Positions 24,131-35,960 of a stretch of 64,000 nucleotides of DNA are shown piece after piece (position 1 is the stretch's first letter; each line of letters starts with the position of its first letter). The notes beneath the pieces were generated by a model that saw only the letters and a list, made by a program, of their open reading frames with translations, ran no database searches and was not told where the DNA came from. Both the position numbers and the translations under genes were made by a program. The stretch spans positions 76,414,028-76,478,027 of the forward strand of contig NC_088295.1 in the NCBI RefSeq assembly GCF_032854445.1, given 5' to 3'. The stretch comes from Liolophura sinensis. Lineage: Eukaryota > Mollusca > Polyplacophora > Chitonida > Chitonidae.

Positions 24131-25381
24131 TAATTGCAATTTATTAGATGTCACTGGTCTAAAATTACTCAAAATGTTGTGTTCTCATCATATTTAACAT
24201 ACTATAACATTAAAAGCACTGCAAAGGGATCTGGCCTCGGAGAGGCTTAGTACACCATCAGAATCCTGTAATTATTCCTTGCACATGCGATAGGTGACCC
24301 CTCTCATCTTTGTCATATTTCGTTTCTATTCCATAAAGGTCTATTGACAATAGGAGAATGTACCGATATACTGATGTTAAGTGTGCTAATGACATCACGA
24401 TAAATTAAACAGCTCAAAACGTGTTATCTTCTGTGTTCGAAATATCATATAAAAGTCGAAGTAATTTATTGCCACAGTGAACTTTGGAACTGTATGGAAT
24501 CGTCGATGAAATTGCTGGTTCGTACATCACAGGCTAATTCTGTGTGATAGCACATTAGCACTGTGGTTCAATCTATAGTGAAGACGATAGATACATATTT
24601 TACTTATAATTCTATCCATTTTGAAAGGTTGCCAAGATTTGGCATACAGGGTCAATCATGTATGAAATCAGCTCGCAGATGACCAAATATTCGGCTGGAA
24701 ATAGTGAACTCAATTCGGTCACCGCGACAACGGACAGGCATCGGTTCACGCTGTGATACCAAAGGTTCTCTGGATTGGAAGACGTATAAAGTTTGCCATA
24801 AGAACAAAGATAGCAATTGTAAATTGCTTGAACTAGATAAGAAAGTCATTTCCGACATGATTGTCTATCAGTAGTCGAAATTAATATCCCTTCAGGCGTC
24901 GTCCGATAGAAATAGCTACATATTTTCTTATCGCACAACATAGGGATACAGCGTTTGTAAGAAAACATGACCTCTTGTACCCAGTGTGCTCCTTACCTCT
25001 CTAAGTGAACGACAGTTAACCTATAACCTATAAAGTTCTTTGAATGAAATGCGTAAAATGTAATATTGTTGTTATTACGAAATGGGAACACACAAAAATG
25101 GTAATGGTCATTTATCAAATTTCCACATCCACAAATAGGAATTATTTTATGTATGTATGTATGTAAGTGTGCTGGGGTTTAGCGTCGTATTTAACAATTT
25201 TTCAGCCATATCACGACGAGGAGTCATTAGATGCCTGTACACAGACTGCCTTTTCTTGTAACCATTATTTTAAATATATGATAAATGCACATATATTCTC
25301 TAAAAAAGCTTAAATAAAATGCAGAAATGCGCATCTGGGTAATGCACAATATGTCTCTTGTCAGTTCTCTTTCTTATATCT
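24131..25381. other. No gene recognised; short SINE piece inside
   Basis: AT-rich. The only assignable item is a SINE-like fragment at 25158-25235. It forms the presumed 3' flank of the minus-strand gene end at 25382-28253. Confidence 0.4.
25145..25235 (+). repeat. (TATG)n run and SINE-like fragment, family S2
   Basis: A tatgtatgtatgta run leads into gctggggtttagcgtcgta, acaatttttcagccatatca and gacgaggagtcattag, the same 5' motif as the longer element at 34873. It is truncated after about 80 bp. Confidence 0.65.
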
Positions 25382-25387
25382 TTTATT
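25382..25387 (-). terminator. Candidate poly(A) signal AATAAA
   Basis: A minus-strand AATAAA lies about 145 bp after the stop codon of the predicted terminal exon at 25530-25678, at a plausible 3' UTR distance. In AT-rich DNA the hexamer is common, so the support is positional only. Confidence 0.3.
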
Positions 25388-25529
25388 TCTTTACCTGGAT
25401 TCGTGTTTACAGGCGAATAATTCACAAACGCCAAAATGAAATACGTAGAGAAGACATTCTACCGTTTCTCCCTTTCAAAGAAAACTTTTGGATTAGCCAG
25501 GTAAAACTGGTTTTGTGGTTACGACAAAG

Positions 25530-25678
25530 TCAGATCTTCTTGATCTGGTCGCAATGCTTCTCATTAACAGACCGAACTGCTGGAAGCATCAGCTCTTGGG
25601 AGATCTCGCCTCGTGTCGCCACAATTTCCACAATCAGCACCAGTCTTATAACGAGACTAATAATGAACATGCATATGT
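25530..25678 (-). CDS. Predicted terminal exon with a membrane segment
   Basis: After the acceptor catctctggttgcag (AG at 25679-25680), two bases plus 48 codons reach TGA. The peptide has a hydrophobic run CMFIISLVIRLVLIVEIVA, followed by a polar tail (GEISQELMLPAVRSVNEK) ending HCDQIKKI, consistent with a single membrane-spanning segment near the C terminus. It starts in phase 1, matching the exon at 27535-27606. The same bases are also open on the plus strand (a 136-codon frame, 25327-25737), so coding strand is inferred from splice sites. Family not recognised. Confidence 0.35.
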
Positions 25679-27534
25679 CTGCAACCAGAGATGTTAACGA
25701 GTGCACTTACAGCGGGACAAAATGTCTTGTAATTTGATCATGGCAATGTAATACATACATTGGATTGCAAGCTTCACGGCAGGTAGAATAGACATTCAGC
25801 TCGTACTGAGTGATTCGATTTGATGATGACGTTTAAACATATAATATATATTTAATATAAATATATTTGATTTATACATGTGCATTAACGTCAGTGGTAC
25901 GGGTAAATACATTAAAGCAACTCGTCGACTTACCATTCATAAATAGACATTTCCGTATAAAACTCAAAACACACATTGCTACAAATCATAATATCGTCCG
26001 TCAGAGCACTAGTTGACTATTGACTGTCTTATTGTGTTCTCATCGAAATACAAGAAACAAACTCAGATTGATATACAATAGTTGTACTTTTGTATTATAC
26101 TTAATGATGTCTTCATTGATAATAGGTACCACAATTTAGACAGTTTCAAACAGGACATTGTACATTTTCAAAATGTCAATGGGAAGATTGACCTTTAAAT
26201 AACTCCAGAGCCCGCGAAACGAAACAGTAACATCAGGCGCCTTTTTGTGGGAGGATTTTCTTTCACTGTTCCAAAGGTTGCAGCGAACAGGGGACGGCTT
26301 CAAGCAGACGGTTGTTTGTCTTGTGGAAGATAGTGGGTGTGTCAGTCAATACGACGGTTTATTGAGCCCCATGAGAATACCCTGTGGCCTGTCACAAGAA
26401 ACTAGCAGGTCCGATAATTCGTCCAAAAGTAATTTGTCAGGTCGATAGGCCATTAGAAAAGCAATGGACATAGTAATTCAATCGGCGGGTCGTCGGTGAG
26501 TAAAGAGGGAGAAAATATCAAACTCAATCGCTGAACCAGTCCCAAGAAATAAGAGCAATTTTCCAAGCTTCGAATATTAATACCTGATATGGAAAAAGAC
26601 CAGTAAACACTACTTCTACATTCTCTCAACAGGCCAATTGTCTAGAATTGTAGATCGTTACCACAAATGTAGCGCGTGACGATTAGAACATACCCGGGAG
26701 ACATTTGCATTGTATTTACCAAGTCGCTGTTGATTAAATTTGTTCTATGGTTGCCGAAATAGCCCTCTGAGTTTGACTGGTAACCCTAAGTGGACGTGTC
26801 AACATCCTGAGACGCAAGGGATAGTTTTCGTGTTATCAATTGACACGGAAGAATTAAAAACAGTGTATTATTATCTATCTCTGGAAATTCGTGGAGATAA
26901 CTTCGAATAGCAAATGTATTGCCATTTCTGTTTTTGAAGAAGATACAAATATAGGTTTCTGAAATACGATTGTTGTTTCTGAAACTCGAACATGGCGTTC
27001 TGAAAAGAAAATTTTGCTATCAGAAGTACAAATATTGCTTAAAGATGGAGCAAAAATGATGTTATTCAAAAGTTTTCATATATTCGCCCCGTGCTTTTGA
27101 CCTAAATCTACAGTCTGATGTGTCTGCTGGTACAGCTTACGTTAAAATTATTGCGAGCATTTTTCGGAGTGTTGTTTACAATTTATATATTTGGCAATAA
27201 ATTGTAACCGACTGTTCCACTGGACAATGTCATTCATGGCGCTTCACTATCAACATTACTTGTGTAATCCATTGCTATCCTGTAGAGCAGAACGCTCATA
27301 GTTTTAGTTCAGAAGACTGATAGAATTCACTGGAAGGATATCAAGGAAGAAAATGAGGGAGGGGAGGGGTTAAATCGGACATCAGCTACAGAACCATGAC
27401 AACATGCCCTTATTCAGGGAGTTTGTGGACGGTAGTTGAATTTGATCTTATACTTCGGAAGGGATATCAGACAGATTGTTGTAGTAAGTGGTTGAGGATA
27501 AATTGTTAGAGATACATGTACGTGCAAATCTTAC

Positions 27535-27606
27535 CGATGAGAATGTTTCCAATGACAAAGTTCAGGCTGTTGCCATTCAGTGATTGTATATACGCCACAA
27601 AGACGT
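27535..27606 (-). CDS. Predicted 72-bp internal exon
   Basis: A long pyrimidine-rich tract with acceptor gatcttttacag precedes it, and donor GTAAGA follows. The phase-1 reading encodes VFVAYIQSLNGNSLNFVIG and then NILI, with a split codon at each end. Phases are 1 at both sides, compatible with the terminal exon at 25530-25678 and with a GTACGT donor after 27969. The reading is free of stops and has protein-like composition, but it is short and unrecognised. Confidence 0.35.
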
Positions 27607-27968
27607 CTGTAAAAGATCAAGAACTGCGAAGGAAAGACAACTGGGTATTGATCAGCCGAATGGAGGATCCTTATCCATGGAGAATATCAATGCTTTTTAA
27701 AGTGAGACAACCGAATGTTATGTTTGTGTCTGGGTTACCTTTGGACAATCGACACGAAGGGCCCCACTCAAATGTGATAAATCGATGCATGTCTCTAAAC
27801 CACAAACAACATAGCTTTTCATGTTCAGCTCTTTGTTCAGTGAAAACACGTGTGGCGCTAGTGCCTCAAAGAGAAATAAAGACTAAAGATTAAACCCAAT
27901 GTAATTCATTAATGACTTCTAGGAGGAATTTTTTAAAAAAAGTCTTTCAATGTAAGCTACACACGTAC

Positions 27969-28253
27969 TGAGACAGCGTTCGTTCTTGTACATTATTACC
28001 TTCATTATAATTGAACTGCTCCCAACATCAGTGCTGTCCATCACTGTGTAATGATTGTCATTCGTGTTCCAGTATCTTCCAAAACGACAGCCGGGTATTT
28101 GATATAGAAACATTTTGATATAGAAATCTAAAAAGTGTCGTAGTGGATCATACTTTTCCACACTGGGGATATTGTAAAACACAAATAGAAAATGTTCCTT
28201 TGTTTTCTTGGTTTTTACGACGCTTTCAGCAGTGTTACAGTCATTTCCCATCG
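27969..28253 (-). CDS. Predicted internal exon of the same minus-strand gene
   Basis: An open frame of about 94 codons from the acceptor gtatacag (AG at 28254-28255) to a possible donor GTACGT after 27969. It carries MGNDCNTAESVV near the start, EHFLFVFYNIPSVEKYDPL, then GCRFGRYWNTNDNHYTVMD and KNERCL near the end. An alternative donor GTAATA after IIMK would end it in phase 0, which does not fit the next exon; the GTACGT donor gives the matching phase 1. No domain recognised. The first exons of this gene were not found. Confidence 0.3.
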
Positions 28254-28926
28254 CTGTATACGTGTACCAGACCGAAACCAATCACAACGTGCTCATAGTT
28301 CTGCCTCAGTGGAACGCGGAGATGCCAAACATGACGTCCTGACTAGTCAAAAAAGCGATTGATACACTATCCCTTCCTATCTATCTCTTGCCAACTTTGT
28401 TGCTTTTAGGGTATCAGATGTCATTCAGCACCTGGTTAAATCCAGTGTGTCTTGCTTGCGAGTCGCATTCTGTACTAAAATGCCCACAACCTGAACTATG
28501 GAATTACTCTGACTATTTTTAATGATCACGATATTTTTTCCATTTTAACGGATATATTTACTGACATTAACAACTTTGCAACAGGAAAAAAAATGCAGGA
28601 AAATCTGAAGTAAAAGAAGTCCAGTATATTTTTAGGGTCTCGTAAGATTTTTTCAGCCATGTATAGTTTCCTGTGAAATCTTCACATCCAGCGATAGTGG
28701 CCTGATGTACACGGATGGTATATAAAAAACTGAAGGTTTGTCCAAGAGAAACCATGAAAAATCACAAGACAAGCATTTGTTATTCACCACACGGCTTTTA
28801 AGTTTTTATCTTAACAATCTTGTCAGCTTTAAAGGATATAATGTGGACAAAACTTGTTACCAATAATGTGCTGGTTCCCATTACTACTAGTCCAACATCA
28901 ACGGTGTCCCTGAAGCTTACACAAAT

Positions 28927-29132
28927 CTATTTCTTCAATGAACTGACAACAGTGGTGCACGCATTGAGGTAGAAACCGCCGCCCACGGCTGGGTGCTTAC
29001 TGTCAGAGCCGCTATATTGTAGGCTGTACATCCGGGTGACATAAATTGGTGCGCAGGTGGTACTTCGGCTCGGCTTTGATGCAGAATTTCCTGGTTGATG
29101 AGAGGTTACAGAGGCACAAGTTTTCTCAAGTG
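28927..29132 (-). CDS. Predicted terminal exon, unknown protein
   Basis: A locally GC-richer stretch reads on the minus strand without interruption for 67 codons to TAG at 28927-28929. It encodes EKTCASVTSHQPGNSASKPS, TTCAPIYVTRMYSL, and AVGGGFYLNACTTVVSSLKK at the C terminus. A possible acceptor (gattgacaaccag) lies at its upstream end, just after an in-frame stop. Base composition differs from its AT-rich surroundings, as expected for an exon. It lies between the signal-peptide exon at 38.5 kb and the next gene end at 28.25 kb, so it could close the 38.5-kb gene. No family recognised. Confidence 0.35.
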
Positions 29133-29479
29133 CTGGTTGTCAATCGCCCAAACCGCTCGATAGCAGGAAATAAACGGCTATACAAACTCCTACTGATCTG
29201 ATAAGTCTCCGTAGGTTTACCAGTATTGGCAAAACACGAGAACAGGAAGCGATCAGGCAAAACCAACTTCTCTGGCGAGTGACATTTCCACCTTATAACA
29301 CACATTTAAAACACAGTTCATTGTGAACCCAGGCCAGAACACATAGGTTGATTGTCACTGCATGGTCGGAAGTATACAATGTCACTGTACTTTTAAGACA
29401 ACAGTCTAAGCCCGCAATGGCAGATACAGAGAATGCTGTGTGCATTTAGGTCTGTAATCTAGACCTTGAACAGACATTC

Positions 29480-29660
29480 GTATATCAGCTGTCAACCAAG
29501 ATGGACGTTCCGGGTCAGTAATCGCAAGCCCAATACCCAAAGCAATGTTCAACACAATGCGTCAAAGAACCGTGAAAGTATACATGTACACAGAAATAAA
29601 TTATAACGGATTCATGCAAAGAGAAGCAGTCAACAGTTTCCGATGGAAAGACGCAGAGAA
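29480..29660 (-). repeat. Relic of the Naiad 3' tail
   Basis: Shares with 7150-7330 the order gtaatcgcaag, ccaatacccaaagcaatgtt, caacac, a caaagaa motif and tcaacagtttccgatgg (Naiad: tcatcagttttcaatgatg). It is highly diverged, with no RT sequence attached. It is closer to 46180-46350 than to the Naiad copy, suggesting an older subfamily. Confidence 0.4.
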
Positions 29661-30289
29661 TGATGTAGGCGAATGGAAAAAAATCAGTATCCAAAGTTGT
29701 CGTTAATCAAATATGTATCTGTATTGCGCTATAATAGATGAGATATCCAAGACTGTTCATGTATGTAAGACTGTTCATGTATAAAAGGCTCATAAACCAC
29801 AATTAATTGCAGTTTAAAACTGTCCTATGTTCCTGTGAGATTTATAAATGCAATAAAAATTTAACAGCAAAAAGACTTTGTATATTAAAAATTGTTAGAA
29901 ACATGTGTTTCGTTTATAAGCACATTTGCGTTACACTTAATAAAGACAGGTGTATGATTCATAAAGGCTACATGGGGAACACATTAAATGCTTACATAAT
30001 AATGTGGTAAGTATGAGACAAAGGCCCCTATGCACGAAAAGGATAATCTTTGAGTTTAACGTGAGATTCGCTATCTCAGATGAAGCAACGCTGTTTAGTT
30101 AGGATTAGTCTACCCTGAATTCATAAACACGAATATGACTTTTATACTCATCGTGTTTATGTGATGGTGTTTGATTAGTTTAGAATGTTTTAATCATACA
30201 GACCTTCCCGATTCATCCATGGAATGCTTCTTTAAAGGAAGCCCTGTCTGTGCGAAATTATACAATGGCTTATTCGAAGCGGAAAAGAG

Positions 30290-31741
30290 ACAAACTACAC
30301 CGATGTAGAAAACAGGTATTTTACTGGATATGATTTAGAGTCACAAAGATGTCACTGAGGACAAGCGTCATGATCGAAACTATCACTCCATGAAAAGGTA
30401 GGTAATCCCAAATGTGTATTTACCCCGTATTTAAACATTATTATGGTTTAGGAGATGGTTGAATTTAAATCGGTATTGTGCATGACAGATTACTTTCTAA
30501 GCTTGTTTTAGGTTCGATTTAAATCGATCTAAAGCTTAAGCTTCGTTGGTACATACGAACCAGATAGTCCAATGAAAAGCTCTGTGCTTTTAACAAGCTG
30601 ATGAACATGTAAATGTGTTAAAACATGTCACATGTTTACTTTGGTAAACACATCAGTATAAACACACGTTTACAGCCTTTCTAAACTTAATACGTTATGT
30701 TTACTAGACACCTTAACCCGTATGCACAAACAAAGCTTCAGTTGTCTCTCGAAATAATTCGATCTTAAACCAAGGTGATAAATTATACTGTAACGCACCA
30801 AATCAACCTAAATTAAACCGGCTCTAAACCACAGGTACATTTAATCCCAAATGGGGCAGGTTTAAATTTGGGAAGACCATTCACCTAAATTAAACCGGCT
30901 CTAAACCACAGGAACATTTAATCCCAAACGGGGCAGGTTTAAATTTAGGAAGACCATTCACGCGTATGTCATGTTGATACTCTTGATGCACTGGGTCACT
31001 GAACGGCTGAACATGTAACTCGAGAACGTTACAACCCACTGGAGCAGCTGTCTAATGATGATGGCCACAAACAACATATGTTTAGCAAAGTGAATGTCAC
31101 CTGAGAAGGAATCATAACAGCGATATGCTGGCTTCCCAACAAGGAACCTTAACTCTCTATATGTCCTACACCAAATAGACGTCTTTCTCGTTTTTTGTCT
31201 TTGCCTGCATTTTTGATTTCTTTCACTGCGAGGTATCTAGTGTTATAATACAGCGACAGTTCATGCTGTGAGATGGAATATTGTGGAGAGCTGACAATTC
31301 TTGACATTCCATCCCACAGCATTCACCAAATGATGCATCAAAATAGTGTACCTTTTCGGGTCGTACTTTAAATTACCGAATATGTGGGCCGATTGTGTAG
31401 CTATAATCACCGTCCTGTTGTTTACTTTTTAAACAAGTAGATGTCACGAAGTGGGATAACTGCTATACAATAAACGCATGCGGTCGTTCGATATTAGCGC
31501 GAGATCGTTGACTATGATGGATTTTTTGTGACAACTTTTCCATCCTGGCGTTTGTCCTCAATGACATCTTTATGACTTTCAAATCCAGTAAAATATCTTT
31601 TTCTAATTCAGCGAAATTTTTGTTTTCGCTTTCAGGTAAAATATTCTCCGACAGCATTACATAAATACGATTAATCTTCATATGCTGGAAGAAGACATGA
31701 ACTAATGACAGACTAGTCCTAGGCAACATACTTCGGTGCAT
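30290..31741. repeat. Inverted pair of related segments flanking an inner duplication
   Basis: 30313-30385 (plus) and about 31560-31640 (minus) share a tract containing tattttactggat and aaagatgtca, then ctgaggacaa versus ttgaggacaa. The minus-strand arm lies in an open frame of 92 codons (31463-31741) with a helical, charged stretch ENKNFAELEKDILLDLKVIK. This could be a DNA transposon remnant with an accessory ORF, or an inverted duplication of a gene piece. No transposase catalytic motif was found. Confidence 0.35.
30807..30960 (+). repeat. 77-bp tandem duplication
   Basis: Two adjacent copies (30807-30883 and 30884-30960) differ at about three positions. Each contains aaattaaaccggctctaaac, aatcccaaa and a near-palindromic ggtttaaatt. 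It sits within the inverted segment pair at 30.3-31.7 kb. Confidence 0.9.
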
Positions 31742-32909
31742 CTGAGACAGAGTTTAGCCCAAGCCTTATTCAAATTGTTCTTAAACAAGCTCAACTTTAG
31801 ATAAACAATTAAAGTTTTTTTGTTTCAACTTTTGTTGAAAACATCCACCACATTTCACATGTCACATATCTTTATTTAATAATCATAGCCTTTATGAATA
31901 AACACCGGAACGTGTTTATTAAGTGTTTCAGAATCGTTTTTATCAACGAAACACTTGTTTTTAGTGTGTATCAATCCAGTTTTTGAAAATTTCCCATTAA
32001 ACTTAGATAAAATGAAGTCTATAGCGAAGAGGAGAGTAAAGTGTCATTACCAAGCGTGCTCTATCCAGTTGCTTCTAGGCTTTTTCATAAACCATCATGC
32101 AATCAATAATCTTCAGGCAGAAATTATGGAGTAAAGTGTGTCACAATTCGTGCAAAACTAAGTGTGACAATCATGTAACTAGACCAAAACGAAGAACGAA
32201 ATACTGAACGCGAATGTTCATTAGATCAAAGTTGGACGATCGTGACCGGCCATCTCTAGACTTCAATTAGGATCCTCTTGACACGGGTTGGATTGACCCC
32301 GGGCCATTCGTTTAGCGACATTTTATTAATTTGGCAGCGGCACTTCCGCCTTTTGGTTAATTTCCTGTTACATCTCACGCTGCAGTTTAGGAGCTGTGTA
32401 CAGAGTTTGTGGCTCTGTACCGGAAACGTGGTATGCTCGATCACCTGGACGGATAGGGATAGGTAGAGAGGAATCTTACACACTTTTCAATTTCCGCCGC
32501 TAACATGATCAGTAGTACCTGAGCTTAGCCATCTGAGGGAGATAATTAACTGTACATTCACGGGTCGTTGACTGGTATGATTGTCTACTGATCGATGGTC
32601 TCTTCGTGTATTGGAAACTAGCTGTACACTCACCCATATGTTTATTTATATATTTATGTATTTATATATTTATTTAATTGGTTGTTGTTTGAAGCCATAA
32701 CGAAAAATTGTTCACTTATATGATGGCCGTCATTTTATGTTGGAGGAAACCAGAGTAAGCGTTTTGAACTACCGGCATTTGGTAAGTTCCTGGCGAAATT
32801 TCCCACGTGTGACGTACAGATGTACACGCTATATCAGTGGAAGACAAGTGGTCTTTCATGAGCATTAGTCATACACATGTGTATATCAGCGTCGACGACA
32901 GCTTGTTGT

Positions 32910-33752
32910 CACCCAAACCCCAAAGGGCCTTCTTGCGTAAATTGTGATGACTTTAATCTGCGTCACAAGTTGTTAGTTCAAAACTAGTTTTTCAAGGATA
33001 CTCTATCAAACGCCTTCATTCTAAGTTTCTCAAATTTTACAATGATTATAACACTCTCGTTGGCAGATGTGTTCAGAATCTCTGGCGATCTGCTTTGTGA
33101 TCACCCACATAGACGACGCTGTTATCCTGATGTACATATCTATCGCGTACAAGGTATTTAACAATACAGATGGCGCTGCTTGCCAATTGTAACCGTCTAT
33201 CTTGTAGACGGCTTTTATACAGACCAGCATGTCACGTGTAACGTCATAGATGGCGCCTCTTGCAGTATGAGATCCTTACATATTAATGGGAAAGCCCTAA
33301 TCATCCGTTGCTTTTGAATCACAATCTGATCGGTTAATGTCTGTAACGCTCGTCTTTTTCGAACCCTATCTAATATCGCTTTACCCTGGGCTAGGGGACG
33401 TAAAGGCAGCCATGCTTATTTCATGTGCATGATGCCTTTAGATGTGTTGCAATCAAAGCGCGACTGAGATACCCTGTTTAATTGTAATTTGACCTGGAAC
33501 TCATTCGTGGACTACGAATTTGAACTTTGAAATGGAATTCATGTCTGGAATGTCAACTGTCTGCCCGGTATCATTGAAAACTGATGACCGCTTCTCTCTT
33601 GCGTGTTACCGGCTTTATTTCCTAAATATATAATTTCTTACATACCTTTGTCTTTGGGAGCTAGTGTTAAAGGTTGTTTTGGAAATGGATCTTGCGATTA
33701 TGGACTTGGAACGCCCTTTACGGACTACGAATGGTATACGAATATTAGACAT
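32910..33752 (+). mobile_element. 5'-truncated Naiad copy, plus strand
   Basis: Aligns to the inverse of 7140-8010. It begins at ccaaagggcc, lacks about 40 bp that in the first copy encode the start of the C-terminal segment, then follows aaattgtgatgactttaatc, tctcaaattttacaatgatt and the whole untranslated tail to the actacgaatggtatac motif. The RT and endonuclease are absent. Similarity over the tail is high enough to read by eye, so both copies belong to one subfamily. Confidence 0.75.
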
Positions 33753-34872
33753 GTCCCTTATGTTCATTAGTTTTCCCTATATTCAGTTCATAATCTGTTT
33801 ATGTGTAGAGAATGATTTTTATCCGAAACGGTCCAGACGGTCTCCTTAGAGTTTTATATACACTGACCACTGGTATCTTCTCACTTGACAATTTGCCTAT
33901 CACAAATTTCGCAGAAGGACGAATGAATTTAATGCCTTCGAGCATTGTTTGTCAGTTTACAAAACCTGTCGTCTGTACTCTCGACGACAAAAGAAATCAA
34001 AAGGCCGTACATTTTCCAGAACCAGTTGGAAACGCCCGTGGTTTCAGAGTCAAAATTAATTTAAAGAACCACTCCGTATGTTCGAGTTCACGAAGGACAT
34101 CGTTTGCCAACTGTGGACATCCAAAAGGCCGAGCTTAATTTATATGATTGGTTTGGAGTACACAGGCTGCAGACGATTGGAGCATTAACTATGTCTGCAT
34201 AAACAACCGGTTCAAGGCAACAAAATAAAATTATTGGCGAGTGATTGCAAGCTCAGTGCTGCTGGCAGACAAATTTGACTCAATCTGACAGGGGAGACAG
34301 TTTTATAAGAAGATTATTCGCTGCCAAGTCGTTTTCATGCCTGCAACATTGGCAGAGGTGTCATAAGAGCATGTTTTTGCCAAATAATTCAAAAGACAGA
34401 CATGCAGAAAAAGCAACTTTCAGAGGTAAATTGTTGAATTTAATCTCACCAAAACGTGGTTTACCGTAATAATCAAATTAAAATGACTTTGGCTGACTGA
34501 GACAGTTCACTTAAATAAGAAAAAAAAATCAACTTGTCATAGATGAACTTGGAATCACAAAGGCATGAAACAGAATCAACATTCATAATGCCAAATCTTT
34601 ATATTCAGAATGACACCTTCATTGGTCATCCTTCAGCATTTATTAAGTTCTGATTTGTAGTTGAAACAGTTTTACTCATCGAAATCTGGTTTTATTTATA
34701 TACATAGATGCTGTTACTGATCTGTTGCTCAGACTTTAGGTTGATTTTGAAAAGGACTTCGAAAGCTAATTTGAAACGACATCTTGGCATGAAACCTTGT
34801 TTATTTCGACAAAAATGCAAACATTGAAATACCATTCGCTTTGAAGTGGTTTATGTGAAACACAAAGTGAGC

Positions 34873-35215
34873 TCAGTGGGTATGCTGTATGCTTTGGGTT
34901 TAACGTCCTACCTAACAATTTTTCAGTCATATGACGATGAGGAGTCATTAGGTGTGTGTACATATATTGTGTCTTCTTGTGGCAGGGGAATCCATGCCGC
35001 CAAAGAGCTGCCGCCACTGAAGTATCATGACAAAGACACCGGACATGACACCCCACCCAGTCACTTTAAACTGACACCGGGCCAACAAGTCCTGTTTCCT
35101 TACTCTAACCTCTTAATGCTGATCACCAAGAGAGGCAAGAGCAGCAATTTGGTCTTTGCTATGATCTGATTGAGGTTTGATTCGGTGTCTCCCAACCTTG
35201 AGGGGAACGCTCATA
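34873..35215 (+). repeat. SINE-like element, family S2 (long copy)
   Basis: Begins gtatgctttgggtttaacgt, continues aatttttcagtcatatgacg, a central block with aatccatgccgccaaag and ctgccgccactgaagtatca, gggccaacaagtcctgtttc, and ends near tcggtgtctcccaacc. From memory this is a widespread molluscan short interspersed repeat with a tRNA-like part at its distal end. Open frames across it on both strands are by-products of its low stop density. Confidence 0.75.
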
Positions 35216-35754
35216 CCCTTATGCCAAAGAAAGCGGATCGGTGGAAGATAAATGAGATCCAACAATTAACATCATGCAAGAACACATTAAAATAAGTACA
35301 ATCGCTGTAAACCTCTTATTAACACCAGGGTCCCGAAAAAGTACAGTTGTATCTGCGAGTCCGTTTACGACACTTGGACTGAACCCACACATCGTGTGTT
35401 CTAACAAATGAAAAATAGCGCCTCAACCGTGCGATTACTACTCGTCCTTAACTCTGATTTATTGCCTTAAAGAATAGACCATATTTCCGACATCATGGAA
35501 AACTTTTGATTTCTTTATTTTAATCGTTCTATTTTAGCGCAAACTTATGTTTTATGCATGTGTATTTTGATAATTTTGATGGTCGATCAAAAAAAAAATG
35601 ATATTGGAAATTAACGTTGTGGTTATTGTAACTGGTTAAGTAAGGCTTGATGAATGCTTGACAATTGACCTGTACATTTATGATACAAATTGCAAACGCT
35701 ATTCATGAATCTGGACGTTTTCCAAATGGAAGACTCAGGAGACTCTTACACATG

Positions 35755-35960
35755 CAATTGCCTCGAGTTCATGTCCAGCTCATGCTGGCTTCCTGCCCGT
35801 CGTAAGTGGGAAGGTTTTCCAGCTACCTGCGGCTAATAGTGGGTTTCCTGTGTGTTCTGTTATGTTCCCCCCCCCACCCCCACATTGGCTGCCGTCGTAT
35901 AAGTGAAACATTCTTCAGTATGGTGTAAAATACCAATCAGATAGATAAATAAATATATTG
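35755..35960 (+). repeat. SINE-like element, family S1
   Basis: Contains a B-box-like gagttcatgtcc, gctcatgctggcttcctg, cgtaagtgggaaggttttcc, a C-rich interruption (cccccccccaccccc), then gtataagtgaaacattctt and ataaataaat. Same orientation as the other S1 copies. Confidence 0.75.

Noticed and set aside
26245-26500. Plus-strand stretch with a donor-like GTGAGT near 26498
   Set aside because: The open frame ends at a stop before the donor, and the only stop-free link to it needs a weak acceptor. Not enough to call an exon.
34846-35169. 107-codon plus-strand and 96-codon minus-strand frames
   Set aside because: Both lie mainly over the S2 SINE-like element, which has few stops in these frames.
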